This document shows positions 8,494 through 18,056 of a stretch of DNA of 51,949 bases, piece after piece; position 1 is the first letter of the stretch; every line of letters begins with the position of its first letter. This DNA is from Acinetobacter sp. WU_MDCI_Axc73 (GTDB lineage Bacteria; Pseudomonadota; Gammaproteobacteria; Pseudomonadales; Moraxellaceae). The DNA is taken from contig NZ_JAHPRO010000023.1 in the NCBI RefSeq assembly GCF_025562455.1, positions 1 to 51,949 of the forward strand, in the 5' to 3' direction. The notes beneath the pieces are model-generated. The model did not search any database and had not been told where the DNA came from. It saw only the letters and a list, made by a program, of their open reading frames with translations. Made by a program: the position numbers and the translations under genes.

Positions 8494-10194
8494 ATGACCG
8501 CTGAAAATACCGCTAAAAAACATCCACTTTATATTCCTTATGCTGGCTTTACCCTTCTGGAACTCCCACTACTCAATAAAGGCTCGGCTTTTTCCCAACA
8601 AGAACGTGGCCAATTCAATTTACATGGTTTACTACCGCATGTGATTGAGACTATCGAAGAACAAAGCCAGCGTTCTTATCAACAGTTCACAGCTTTTAAC
8701 GATGCGATCAATAAGCACATTTATCTACGAAATATTCAAGACACGAATGAAACCCTGTTTTATCGTTTAATCGAAGATCATTTAGAGGAAATGATGCCGA
8801 TTATTTATACACCAACAGTAGGTGAGGCATGTCAGCGTTTTTCTGATATTTATCGTCGCCATCGTGGGGTATTTGTATCTTATCCAGACCGTGAACACAT
8901 TGATGACATTTTGCAAAATATTAATCGACGTAATGTTAAAGTGATTGTGATTACCGACGGCGAACGTATTTTGGGATTGGGTGATCAGGGCATTGGCGGG
9001 ATGGGGATTCCGATCGGAAAGCTATCACTTTACACCGCATGTGGGGGCATTAGTCCAGCTTATACATTACCGATCACCCTTGATGTCGGAACCAATAATC
9101 AGCAATTGCTCAATGACCCTTTATACATGGGTTGGCGTGAACCACGAATTAGTGGTGAAGAATATTATGATTTTATCGATCAGGTTTTAACTGGAATTCG
9201 TCGTCGCTGGCCACATGCCTTGATTCAGTTTGAAGACTTTGCACAAAAAAATGCGATGCCATTATTGACCAAATACCGTGATAAATTCTGTTGTTTTAAT
9301 GATGATATTCAAGGTACAGCAGCAGTATCGGTAGGCAGTTTAATTGCAGCAAGTCGTGCTGCGGGTAAGCAACTCAAAGATCAAATTGTAACATTTTTGG
9401 GGGCTGGTTCCGCGGGATGTGGGATTGCAGAGCAAATCATTGCACAAATGGTGGCAGAAGGTCTGAGCGATCGTGAAGCACGTGACCGAGTTTTTATGGT
9501 GGATCGTTTTGGTTTGATCACAGAGAATCAACCCAATTTACTAGATTTCCAGCGTAAGCTTGCACAAAAAGCCGACGTGATTTCAGGCTGGGGTAATGTA
9601 GAGGAGGTTATTTCTTTACTAGATGTGGTAAAAAATGCCAAACCTACAGTTTTGATTGGAGTTTCAGGTCAACCGGGTTTATTTACTCAGGAGGTGATTG
9701 AAGCTCTCAATGCAAATTGTGAACGTCCGATTGTAATGCCATTATCCAATCCAACTTCACGGGTTGAGGCTGTTCCATCCGATATCATTCAATGGACCAA
9801 TGGTCAGGCATTAATTGCAACTGGAAGTCCATTTACTCCAGTCAATTATCAAGGGCGGTTATATCATATCGCGCAGTGCAATAATTCCTATATTTTTCCA
9901 GGAATTGGTTTGGGCGTAATTGCTTCGGGTGCTAAGCGAGTGACAGAAAATATGCTAATGGCTTCTAGTAATGCATTGGCAGATTGTTCTCCTTTATTGA
10001 AAAATGCCGAAGCCGATTTACTCCCACCGATTTCAGACATTCAAAAAGTCTCACGTGTGATTGCGCTCAAAGTAGCGCAGGCTGCGATTGCGGATGGTGT
10101 TGCAGTGCCATTAACCGATGAGCAAATTCAAAGTAATATCGAAAAAGAGTTTTGGCAGCCCGAATATCGAACTTATAAACGTGTACCTTTTTAA
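8494..10194 (+). CDS. maeA: NAD-dependent malic enzyme
   Basis: A 566-residue enzyme that oxidatively decarboxylates malate to pyruvate with NAD, linking the TCA cycle to gluconeogenesis. The length matches E. coli MaeA/SfcA (565). The N-terminal malic domain carries the signature [13 protein letters not shown] and the Tyr/Lys catalytic region; [20 protein letters not shown] and FEDFAQKNA follow, with [11 protein letters not shown] marking the metal-binding Asp pair. The NAD-binding Rossmann domain starts at [17 protein letters not shown]. The start ATG is preceded by GAGATAGG. It is monocistronic and followed by a strong terminator. Confidence 0.96.
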   Translation: MTAENTAKKHPLYIPYAGFTLLELPLLNKGSAFSQQERGQFNLHGLLPHVIETIEEQSQRSYQQFTAFNDAINKHIYLRNIQDTNETLFYRLIEDHLEEMMPIIYTPTVGEACQRFSDIYRRHRGVFVSYPDREHIDDILQNINRRNVKVIVITDGERILGLGDQGIGGMGIPIGKLSLYTACGGISPAYTLPITLDVGTNNQQLLNDPLYMGWREPRISGEEYYDFIDQVLTGIRRRWPHALIQFEDFAQKNAMPLLTKYRDKFCCFNDDIQGTAAVSVGSLIAASRAAGKQLKDQIVTFLGAGSAGCGIAEQIIAQMVAEGLSDREARDRVFMVDRFGLITENQPNLLDFQRKLAQKADVISGWGNVEEVISLLDVVKNAKPTVLIGVSGQPGLFTQEVIEALNANCERPIVMPLSNPTSRVEAVPSDIIQWTNGQALIATGSPFTPVNYQGRLYHIAQCNNSYIFPGIGLGVIASGAKRVTENMLMASSNALADCSPLLKNAEADLLPPISDIQKVSRVIALKVAQAAIADGVAVPLTDEQIQSNIEKEFWQPEYRTYKRVPF

Positions 10195-10226
10195 TAAAGG
10201 TTAGATATTTAAGTCGACACATTCAC

Positions 10227-10251
10227 AAAAAAGAGCTTCGGCTCTTTTTTT
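10227..10251 (+). terminator. Terminator of the malic enzyme gene
   Basis: A 10-bp stem with a TTCG tetraloop (10237-10240); the left arm begins with six A and the right arm ends in a T tract to 10251. It lies 33 bases after the maeA stop and is the clearest intrinsic terminator in this part. Confidence 0.92.
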
Positions 10252-10344
10252 ATTCAGATAAAAATAAAAAATAACTAGACGATACGGTCTGTATTTTTTA
10301 AACTTACGCGCGATTAATATCAATAAAATTAAAAATGAAGAAAG

Positions 10345-13300
10345 ATGATGTTAAATAATATTTATAGTGTTATGGAACATGCGGGTTTTGGGACTTTAAA
10401 ACGTGCCATTCATGTGCAATTTAGTCACGCCTCACTCAATACTCAGGTTTTTTTACAGCGTATTGATGGACATCATGCGCTCAATGATGGCTTAAATCTT
10501 CAGCTCACATGTTTGTCAAATCATGCACACATTGCACTAAAACAGTTTATTGGCTGTCAGGTCGCAGTCGACCAGATCAATGATTTGGGGCAATTTTCAC
10601 GAACTTCGGGGATCATTACACAAGCCAGTCAAGGTCAGAGTGATGGTGCGTTGACACTTTATACACTGACTGTACAAGATCCGACTGCACTTTGGCATAA
10701 ACGACGTAATAGCCGCGTGTTTATGAATAAAAGTGTGCCTGAAATTACGGAAATTTTATTTAAAGAGTGGCAAGCTAAAAGCAGCTTATTTGCTGCAAGT
10801 TTGATGCTTGACCTAAGTGGGCTTAGTCAAAACTATGATATTCGCCCTTTCACTATGCAGAATAATGAGACAGATCATAGCTTTCTGACCCGTTTATGGC
10901 GTAGTGAGGGGATTAATTGGCTAATTGATGAACAAAACAACATTGTTGTACATACGCTACACGATATTGAGCCACAGAAACTACGTTTGATCGATGATCA
11001 ACAACATTTTGCCGCTATGAGTCGTAGTGTCATTCGTTTCCACCGTAGTCATGCCACAGAATATTTTGACAGTATGACCAGTTTGATTGCACATCGTCAG
11101 TTACAATCAACAGCGGCTTATGTACAACGTTGGCAAGCGGATGGTCTGACTCAGGATGAAGGTAGTGGTTCCGTATTAAGCGCGCATCTGCACAGCGATC
11201 AGTATAATAATGAAAGCCTAAGCCTTGAACAGGCTTGGTCTGTGAGTGCAGCATGGACTTCAGATCTGACTGGAGCCGATCAGGCAACGACTTCTGGTTC
11301 GGAGCAAATTGAGCGGCTAAATCAAAATTTAAGCGCCTATCAGGAAATACATGCTAAATATTTTAAAGCCCAAACGACGGTAAGAGATGCCCAAGTCGGT
11401 TACTGGTTTGAACTTACAGGACACCCAGAAATTGACCAACACACGGCGAGTGATCGGCAATTTCTGATTTATGAAAAACGCTTTTACAACCAGAATAATT
11501 TACCAAAAGATATTCAACAACAATTTGAACGCTTAATCTCCAGAACAGCATTGTCCTCATTGCAAAAGGATGAACGCCAAGGCAATGAACTAACCCTAAT
11601 ACGCCGTCAGATTAAGGTTGTCCCAGAATATCAACCTTTGCAGCATCGACCATCGGTTTATCCACAACGTGTGCGTGTGGTTGGACCAGAAAATGAAGAA
11701 ATTTATGTCGATGAATGGGGGCGAATCAAAGTTCGTTTTCTGTTTACCCGGGATCAGGATCACGCGCATGATGGTGGCGCAGGTGCCAATGAGAGTGATG
11801 CAGACTCGGCTTGGGTCGATGTACTAACACCGTGGGCTGGCGAAGGATATGGGGCAAGATTTCTACCACGTGTAGGAGAATTAGTCGTCATTGATTTTTT
11901 TGATGGCGATGTCGATCGACCATTTGTAACGGGTCGAATCCATGAAGCGCAACGTTCACCTACAAAATTTGATGTAAAAGGACAATTACCTGCGACCCGA
12001 AATTTGAGTGGCATTCGTTCACAAGAGGTCGCAGGTTCAGGCTTTAACCAGCTTCGTTTTGATGATACCACTGGACAGATTAGTACCCAGTTACATAGTA
12101 GTCATGGTGCCAGTCAATTAAATCTGGGTAATTTAAGTCATCCTAAACAGCAAGAAATCAGTCAAGGGCGTGGTGAAGGTTTTGAACTGAGGACTGATCA
12201 ATATGGCGCTGTGCGTGCAGGTAAGGGGATGCTGATTAGTACTTATGCACAGGAACAGGCGATTGCGGATCATCTGGACGCTGCTCAAGCACAATCATTA
12301 TTGTCACAGGGCTATGACAATATGAAAATGCTCAGTGAAATTGCTGCAAAGCAGCAGACGGATGCACTGAATGTGATTAATCGCTTACCAAAGTTTATTC
12401 AATCATTAGAACTTAAAACTACAGGTCAAGCACTGGACAACACTTTAAGTCTATTTAAAGAAGGGATGAGTAATGATCCTATACATGCCCTTAAGGATTG
12501 CGGTGGTTTCATTGAGGATATTGGTGCGCTCGGCGGCAATGCCAAAGGCGCGGTAGAAGAATTTAATGCGTTCTTTAGCGATGCCAAAGATGCGCTAGAA
12601 AATTTAAAAGAATTCATTGAAAACGTAGAAGAACATGGCGCTGATATTATTAAAGGTAAGCTTGCCAGTATTAAAGATCGGATTCAGCAGAACCCGTTTG
12701 AGAGTATTAAAGAAGTTGGAAAAGTTTTAGCCAATGTCGATATTAAAGACTTTGAATTGATGAGTAGTTGTGGGACTTTTAGCAAAGGTAGCAAGTTAGA
12801 CATCACCCCGTCCAAAGCATTGGGCTCATTACAGGGCTTTATGGAGGGTTATACCCAAGGTTTGGAAAGTAGTTCCGATGCCAAGCAACAAGAGCAAGGC
12901 AAGATTTTCAGACAGGCCTTGATGTTGTTGGCATCACCGAATGGAATTGCGTTAACCACGCCTGAAAATATTATTTTGCAGGCCTCTCAGGATATTGCCG
13001 AGAGTGCCAGTGGTTCAATTAATTTGAGTGCACAGAAGAATATTATTGGTCATGCACAGGACAAAATCAGTTTGTTTGCCGCGCAAAAGGGCTTTAGGGC
13101 GTATGCAGCAAAAGGGAAATTAGAGTTGCAGGCGCAGGATGATGCGATTGAAGCGATTGCCAAAAAGGTGATTAAACTGATTTCTACTGAAGATAGGATT
13201 GAAATCACCAGTCCTAAAGAAATTGTGCTGACAGCGGGTGGGTCACAACTCAAAATTAATGCCGATGGTGTGTTTTCAACCACAGGCGGTAAGTTTGAGA

Positions 13301-13668
13301 GTAAGGCTGGTCAGCATTTGTTTGTGAGTGGCGCTAAAGTTTCATATGAGGTTCCTGAATTACCAAAAATAGGACCGTATGCTGTTGATTTCTTATTCTC
13401 AAGTTTAGCCGGTACGGGGATAGAAAATGCAAAAATACAGATGTATGAGCCAGATAAGAAAGAAATTATTTGGGAAGGGGTAACGAATTCAACAGGGAAA
13501 AGCAATTTATCAATACAAGAAGAATCAAAACGATATGAAGCATTGATTGGTTTTGATGAATGGTCAAGTATCTTTGATGATGAGGATAAATACGAAGAAG
13601 AAAATGACGATGAATTTGAAATTGGTGAGCATGGTTTGCAAGCTGAAAAAAAAGATTTGGAACAATAG
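10345..13668 (+). CDS. vgrG: T6SS spike protein VgrG with C-terminal effector-docking extension
   Basis: A 1107-residue VgrG, the trimeric tip of the type VI secretion needle. Residues about 15-400 are the gp27-like base, about 425-540 the gp5-like OB fold (VYPQRVRVVGPENEEIYVDEWGRIKV, in part, then WAGEGYGARFLPRVGE), about 630-860 an Acinetobacter-type helical insert, and about 865-1005 the DUF2345 beta-helical extension (IEITSPKEIVLTAGGSQLKI). Residues from about 1012 look like a small transthyretin-like beta domain followed by an acidic tail (FDDEDKYEEENDDEFEIGE). In other VgrGs such tails dock a dedicated effector. The effector gene follows after 10 bases. The 3' part from about 13340 is A+T-richer than the body, suggesting that tail and effector were acquired together. 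No other T6SS structural gene is in the window, so this is an orphan vgrG island. Confidence 0.93.
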   Translation: MMLNNIYSVMEHAGFGTLKRAIHVQFSHASLNTQVFLQRIDGHHALNDGLNLQLTCLSNHAHIALKQFIGCQVAVDQINDLGQFSRTSGIITQASQGQSDGALTLYTLTVQDPTALWHKRRNSRVFMNKSVPEITEILFKEWQAKSSLFAASLMLDLSGLSQNYDIRPFTMQNNETDHSFLTRLWRSEGINWLIDEQNNIVVHTLHDIEPQKLRLIDDQQHFAAMSRSVIRFHRSHATEYFDSMTSLIAHRQLQSTAAYVQRWQADGLTQDEGSGSVLSAHLHSDQYNNESLSLEQAWSVSAAWTSDLTGADQATTSGSEQIERLNQNLSAYQEIHAKYFKAQTTVRDAQVGYWFELTGHPEIDQHTASDRQFLIYEKRFYNQNNLPKDIQQQFERLISRTALSSLQKDERQGNELTLIRRQIKVVPEYQPLQHRPSVYPQRVRVVGPENEEIYVDEWGRIKVRFLFTRDQDHAHDGGAGANESDADSAWVDVLTPWAGEGYGARFLPRVGELVVIDFFDGDVDRPFVTGRIHEAQRSPTKFDVKGQLPATRNLSGIRSQEVAGSGFNQLRFDDTTGQISTQLHSSHGASQLNLGNLSHPKQQEISQGRGEGFELRTDQYGAVRAGKGMLISTYAQEQAIADHLDAAQAQSLLSQGYDNMKMLSEIAAKQQTDALNVINRLPKFIQSLELKTTGQALDNTLSLFKEGMSNDPIHALKDCGGFIEDIGALGGNAKGAVEEFNAFFSDAKDALENLKEFIENVEEHGADIIKGKLASIKDRIQQNPFESIKEVGKVLANVDIKDFELMSSCGTFSKGSKLDITPSKALGSLQGFMEGYTQGLESSSDAKQQEQGKIFRQALMLLASPNGIALTTPENIILQASQDIAESASGSINLSAQKNIIGHAQDKISLFAAQKGFRAYAAKGKLELQAQDDAIEAIAKKVIKLISTEDRIEITSPKEIVLTAGGSQLKINADGVFSTTGGKFESKAGQHLFVSGAKVSYEVPELPKIGPYAVDFLFSSLAGTGIENAKIQMYEPDKKEIIWEGVTNSTGKSNLSIQEESKRYEALIGFDEWSSIFDDEDKYEEENDDEFEIGEHGLQAEKKDLEQ

Positions 13669-13678
13669 GTAAGTCTAT

Positions 13679-15724
13679 ATGTCAAATGTTTATATAGTTA
13701 AATCTGGTGATACTCTTTGGGGAATCTCAAGAAAACATCGTATTACAGTAAAAGAGCTTGCGAGAATTAATTCATTATCAAGCAGAATGATTCATAACTT
13801 GAAAATAGGGCAAAAAATTCATTTAAAAGATGGATCTAGTAGCGGTCATAAATATGAAACCCAATTAAAAATAGTTTTAATGGATCTTTCTTTTAAACCA
13901 ATCTTAAAAGCTACAATTCAACTGGATTTTGATGGCAAGAAAATTATAAAGAATACAACTAATGGCATATTTGATGATATAGGAATAGAAGACCATTCTA
14001 AAGGGCTAAAAGTATTCTTCAAAAATATAAATGGCAGCTTTGATTTAATTGCTGACCATAAAACGCTTCCCTTAGGCCGGAAAGTATTAAAATTAACTTC
14101 AAGAAAAATTAAAGTCGAAGGATCACATTATGTAAAAGAAGGATTACTTAACGAGACTGTATCTGAAATTAAAAATAATTTGAAAAGGGTGGGTAAACCG
14201 ATAGTCGATGGAGTCTCCTCAGTGCTTGAAAGTCTATCGAGTACAAAAACTCCTCATCAACCCCACAGAGTACCATCTAAAGAAAAAAATCAATTACCTG
14301 AAGAAAGACAAGAGCAGAAACGAACTGATGCTGGTAATAGTACACATATAATTGCTGCACAATTTACAGAAGATAATTTTTTATTAAAGCCACTTAATAA
14401 TAAATATAGAGCTTATATTGTAAGTGCTGCTAAGCGACATGGTTTCACCGCACATTCATTAGCAGCTGTTATCGATGCCGAAGCAGCAAAAATAAAAAAA
14501 ACAGGAGAGTGGAATGTTAATAGTAAAGCAGATTCTAGTTCTGCTGCTGGATTAACTCAATTCTTAGACGGAACATGGCTCGCTATGTGTAATGATCAAA
14601 GTTCTCTAGTTGGTCAATATGTGAAAAATAATCCAAAATTAACTAAAGCGCAAAAATTAAATTTGCGATTTAATGCAGAAATGGCAATTGATGCTGCTGC
14701 TGCGTATGCTATTAATAATTTTAAAACTTCTGGTCTTCCTTATCAGAATTTAAGTGAGCCAAGCTCAATGGCAAAATTTGCTTATTTATTACACCATGAA
14801 GGAGCTACAGGAGGGAGAAATTTTGTATTGAATACCTTGGATTCTGAAAGAGCAAGGAAATTACTATTTATTCAATTCGGAAAAAATGGTGCTAAACAGG
14901 CTGAAGAATTCTTGAAAAGGTATAAAGGTGATGCAAAAGCAGCTTATGGAGCATGGTTAAGAAATTATATTGATGGGCATATTGATATTTATAACTATGT
15001 TGTTGATATGAATAAAACTTCTAAAATAAACTTAAGCATGGAAGAAACTATTAAGCTATTAAAAGGACAGCCAATACCAGCACCTATTCCTAAAGAGCAA
15101 AAAGTAACGTCACAAACTACTAATACTCAACAAGCAGCACCCAAGAGTGAAAGTAATAAACCTCAAGTTCAAAATGATGGAAAGACTGTTGGTGGTGATG
15201 AGGGGTGGCATGATCCTTTACTACAATGTAAATTAAGAATCGCGGGATTAGCAAATGCGAAAGGTGCTACCTTTGGTAAAGTGAGAAATAATGGAACTAA
15301 AAATCATCAGGGTGTTGATTTACAGGCTAATCCTGGTACAAAAATATATGCTGTATGTGGAGGAGTAATTGTTGTTGCTCAAGATTCTGGTGGCGCATAT
15401 GGTAAAGTGATTGTCTTAAAAGTTGATATCAATGATTTAGCGGAAAAGCAAAAAAAATATGCTCAAAGCAAGCTTACAAAAAAACAATATATCTACTTCT
15501 TTTACGCTCATTTGTCAGATATTAATGTGAATTTGGAAGATCCTATAGTAGAAACTGGAGATATAATAGGAAAGACTGGTGCAACAGGCAATGCAAAGGG
15601 AATGACAACAATTTCTAATGGCGCTCACCTTCATTTTGAAGCTAGAAGTGCTCCTACATTAGGAGTTGGATTGGATGGAAGGATTGATCCTATACCATTT
15701 ATAAATGCAAATTTACCATATTGA
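13679..15724 (+). CDS. T6SS peptidoglycan-hydrolase effector: LysM, transglycosylase-like and M23 domains
   Basis: A 681-residue cargo protein. Residues 4-48 are a LysM domain (YIVKSGDTLWGISRKHRI). Residues 55-150 look like a beta-sandwich linker. About 225-460 resemble a lysozyme/soluble lytic transglycosylase fold, with candidate catalytic Glu268 in AAVIDAEAAK and the supporting motif SSSAAGLTQFLDGTW. The C-terminus (about 515-675) is an M23 zinc endopeptidase with ligands His543 and Asp547 (HQGVD) and the HxH pair at 650-652 (AHLHFEA). The protein should therefore cut both glycan strands and peptide cross-links of a rival's wall. It lacks a signal peptide, as expected for T6SS delivery. 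It is flanked by vgrG upstream and a secreted immunity candidate downstream. Base composition is strongly A+T-rich. Domain calls are firm for LysM and M23, moderate for the middle domain. Confidence 0.85.
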   Translation: MSNVYIVKSGDTLWGISRKHRITVKELARINSLSSRMIHNLKIGQKIHLKDGSSSGHKYETQLKIVLMDLSFKPILKATIQLDFDGKKIIKNTTNGIFDDIGIEDHSKGLKVFFKNINGSFDLIADHKTLPLGRKVLKLTSRKIKVEGSHYVKEGLLNETVSEIKNNLKRVGKPIVDGVSSVLESLSSTKTPHQPHRVPSKEKNQLPEERQEQKRTDAGNSTHIIAAQFTEDNFLLKPLNNKYRAYIVSAAKRHGFTAHSLAAVIDAEAAKIKKTGEWNVNSKADSSSAAGLTQFLDGTWLAMCNDQSSLVGQYVKNNPKLTKAQKLNLRFNAEMAIDAAAAYAINNFKTSGLPYQNLSEPSSMAKFAYLLHHEGATGGRNFVLNTLDSERARKLLFIQFGKNGAKQAEEFLKRYKGDAKAAYGAWLRNYIDGHIDIYNYVVDMNKTSKINLSMEETIKLLKGQPIPAPIPKEQKVTSQTTNTQQAAPKSESNKPQVQNDGKTVGGDEGWHDPLLQCKLRIAGLANAKGATFGKVRNNGTKNHQGVDLQANPGTKIYAVCGGVIVVAQDSGGAYGKVIVLKVDINDLAEKQKKYAQSKLTKKQYIYFFYAHLSDINVNLEDPIVETGDIIGKTGATGNAKGMTTISNGAHLHFEARSAPTLGVGLDGRIDPIPFINANLPY

Positions 15725-15737
15725 TTTTGAGGTTATA

Positions 15738-16436
15738 ATGAAATCTATAAAATTACTAGCAATGATAATTGCTTATAGTGTTTTTTTTAATATTTGCAAT
15801 GCCAAAGAAAATTTCCTTTGGGATGATTATTTACAAGATGCTACTCAAGTTAACTCACCTATAGAGTATATAGGAGCATATAATAAATATTCTGCTATTA
15901 ATCCTAATTTGAAGATTATGTTGAGAGATTTTGGTGATATTAATAAAACAAAAAAAGACATTAACTATACGTTAAAAAAATATGGTATCCAAGTCTTAAA
16001 TGGTAAAGATGTATATAATGTTTTAAGAACAGCAGTGCCTTTGCAATCTAATGTTGACTTAGCTTTACTATATCATGATGAAGATATTTTGGCTTTTAGA
16101 ATTAGAGAGTTAAGTACTGTTAACTATATTAAAATCCCTTTCAAAAGAAATAGGGTCTCTGCTTTTTTATATAATATAAAAAATAATAATTTTACTGAAA
16201 TACCCGTAATATTATCTGACAGTGAAGATGGTGATGAGAAAACAGATCTACTCATGGGTGATCAGGTAACATATGATGCTAAGAAAGGACAGTATACGTA
16301 TCTTGCAAATGTTAAAACTTATACAAATGGAAAAGTTTCTCCATTTAAAGCGGTTTTTAATATTAATCTAAAATGTATTTCCTTAACATTGGGGTGTGAG
16401 ACAATAGGTGTTTTAAAAGCAACAAAATCAAATTAA
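15738..16436 (+). CDS. Putative periplasmic immunity protein for the adjacent T6SS effector
   Basis: A 232-residue protein with a signal peptide (MKSIKLLAMIIAYSVFFNIC, cleavage after CNA) and a mature part of no family I recognise. I chose the ATG at 15738 because GAGGTTAT lies in front and the signal peptide starts there; a longer frame to 15705 would overlap the effector's end. A peptidoglycan-degrading effector acts in the periplasm, so its antidote must be exported, which this is. It starts 13 bases after the effector stop, shares the same A+T-rich composition, and is followed by a terminator. The immunity role is inferred from position and export only. Confidence 0.65.
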   Translation: MKSIKLLAMIIAYSVFFNICNAKENFLWDDYLQDATQVNSPIEYIGAYNKYSAINPNLKIMLRDFGDINKTKKDINYTLKKYGIQVLNGKDVYNVLRTAVPLQSNVDLALLYHDEDILAFRIRELSTVNYIKIPFKRNRVSAFLYNIKNNNFTEIPVILSDSEDGDEKTDLLMGDQVTYDAKKGQYTYLANVKTYTNGKVSPFKAVFNINLKCISLTLGCETIGVLKATKSN

Positions 16437-16449
16437 AATTCTTAACTGT

Positions 16450-16486
16450 AAAATCTCAGAGAGTAATTACATCTTTGAGATTTTTT
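16450..16486 (+). terminator. Terminator of the vgrG-effector-immunity unit
   Basis: A 9-bp stem (16450-16458 with 16476-16484) with a 17-nt loop and a following T run lies 14 bases after the immunity gene stop. It closes the T6SS module. Confidence 0.75.
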
Positions 16487-16611
16487 ATAAAAAAATTAAA
16501 AACTTTTGGACTTATTCAACTAGTTTTGCTGCCTTCAGGATATCCCCAGATCAACTAGAGTTCTAACCCGAAAAACTATACTATTCACATTATTTTTAGC
16601 AGCTTTAGTTT

Positions 16612-17238
16612 ATGTCCTTTCAAATCTGGCTCGGATTCATGCTCGCATGCTGGGCGATTAGCATATCACCGGGTGCAGGTGCAATTGCCTCTATGTCGAG
16701 TGGCTTAAACTACGGTTTTCGACATGGTTACTGGACTGTATTTGGTCTACAGCTCGCTCTTGCTTTACAAATTCTGATCGTTGCAGCAGGGATTGGGGTG
16801 CTTTTTGCGACGACCTCTTGGGCATTTCTATTGGTCAAATGGTTTGGCGTAATTTATTTACTATATTTGGCTTACAAACAATGGACAGCACCGATACAGG
16901 ATATCGAAATTAAGCAGGAAACCACATATAAATCAAGCCGAAGTCTAATGTTAAATGGCTTTGTAGTGAATATGAGTAATCCCAAAGCCATTGTATTTTT
17001 ACTGGCAGTGTTACCCCAGTTTTTGGATTTAAATCGACCACAGTGGTCACAATATGCAATTATGGCATTCACAATGATCACTATCGACTTAATCGTAATG
17101 GCTGGTTATACAGGATTGGCTGCTAAAGTGCTGCGCTTACTTCGCTCACCAAAACAGCAAAAATATTTAAATCGTAGCTTTGCCACCATGTTTGCGGTCG
17201 CTGCATTGCTGCTTAGTTCGATTCATCAATCAGTTTAA
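16612..17238 (+). CDS. LysE/RhtB family amino-acid exporter
   Basis: A 208-residue inner-membrane protein with about six hydrophobic segments, typical of LysE/RhtB translocators that export amino acids such as lysine, threonine or homoserine lactone derivatives. The N-terminal signature appears as WAISISPGAGAIASMSSGL, with SPGAG replacing the more common SPGP, followed by YGFRHGYWTVFGLQLAL; the central motif is NGFVVNMSNPKAIVFLLAVLP. The substrate cannot be told. It converges on znuB and the two stop codons overlap by four bases (17235-17238), so there is no room for a terminator between them. Confidence 0.9.
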   Translation: MSFQIWLGFMLACWAISISPGAGAIASMSSGLNYGFRHGYWTVFGLQLALALQILIVAAGIGVLFATTSWAFLLVKWFGVIYLLYLAYKQWTAPIQDIEIKQETTYKSSRSLMLNGFVVNMSNPKAIVFLLAVLPQFLDLNRPQWSQYAIMAFTMITIDLIVMAGYTGLAAKVLRLLRSPKQQKYLNRSFATMFAVAALLLSSIHQSV

Positions 17239-18053
17239 AGTTTTATACTTTGACCGCGTATCACTTTCAATTTTTGCATCACAAAAATGATCGAAAATAA
17301 TAATGCCATGCATAGCACAATACTTAAGCCTGTCGAAATATTAATCACCGCACTAGACCAGAGTCCCACCGTCACGCCAATCTGGGCACAAATAAAAGCC
17401 CAAATGACCATCTGTTTTGGTGAGTTTGCCAATAGTCTGGCTGTTAGAGCAGGGATGACCAGTAAAGCCCCCATTAATAATGAACCTACTGCACGTAAGG
17501 CCAAAACGGTAAACAATGCCAGCAGTAACATAAAAATCAAACGTTGCCATTTCGCATGGATCCCTTCACTCATGGCGATATCAGGATCAATCGCAATCTG
17601 AATTTGATCCTTCCAGTAGTGATAAAGCACAGCAAGAGCAAAGCCGATAATGACGACAAAGATAGGTAAATCTTCCCAGCCAATTGCGAGTAAATCACCA
17701 AATAAATAACTTAATAACTCGGGACGTAAACTTGGAATCTGTTGGATAAGTAACAAACCAGAACAGAGTAAAGTTGCTGAACACAGTGCCAGCAATGCAT
17801 CATTTGGTAAGCGAGGGTCATGTAATACCCACAATATCGCCACTAATAATAATGCCAGCATGGCGACACCAAGCCAAAGCGGAAGTTGTAGAATTCCTGC
17901 GACCGCGACGCCAAGTAATGTTCCATGTGCCATCGTATCTGCAAAAAAAGACATTCTGCGCCAGAGCATTAAGCAGCCCAAGGGTGCTGTCAAAAAAACC
18001 AATAAACTTCCCATTGTCCAAGCAGGAAGCAAAAGTTGTAACCATTCCAGCAT
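17235..18053 (-). CDS. znuB: Zinc ABC transporter permease ZnuB
   Basis: A 272-residue inner-membrane permease of the ABC-3 (metal) family with about eight hydrophobic segments. Typical stretches are PLGCLMLWRRMSFFADTMAH near the N-terminus and LRAVGSLLMGALLVIPALTA in the centre. It forms the membrane channel for Zn(II) captured by ZnuA and driven by ZnuC. It follows znuC after a 3-base gap, so the two are co-translated from the zur-znuC-znuB unit, under the Zur-type palindrome at 19397-19411. Confidence 0.95.
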   Translation of the reverse strand: MLEWLQLLLPAWTMGSLLVFLTAPLGCLMLWRRMSFFADTMAHGTLLGVAVAGILQLPLWLGVAMLALLLVAILWVLHDPRLPNDALLALCSATLLCSGLLLIQQIPSLRPELLSYLFGDLLAIGWEDLPIFVVIIGFALAVLYHYWKDQIQIAIDPDIAMSEGIHAKWQRLIFMLLLALFTVLALRAVGSLLMGALLVIPALTARLLANSPKQMVIWAFICAQIGVTVGLWSSAVINISTGLSIVLCMALLFSIIFVMQKLKVIRGQSIKL

Positions 18054-18056
18054 TGC

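Noticed and set aside
11760..12071. 103-codon open frame on the - strand within vgrG
   Set aside because: Opposite the conserved gp5-like region, Ser/Pro-rich shadow without a ribosome-binding site.
13311..13685. 124-codon open frame on the - strand over the vgrG end
   Set aside because: Antisense to the VgrG tail; Ser-rich composition reflects reversed GAA/GAT codons, not a real protein.
16516..16558. Direct repeat TCAACTAG (16516-16523 and 16551-16558) after the T6SS module as possible att site
   Set aside because: Eight bases only, both copies on the same side of the module, no integrase in the window.
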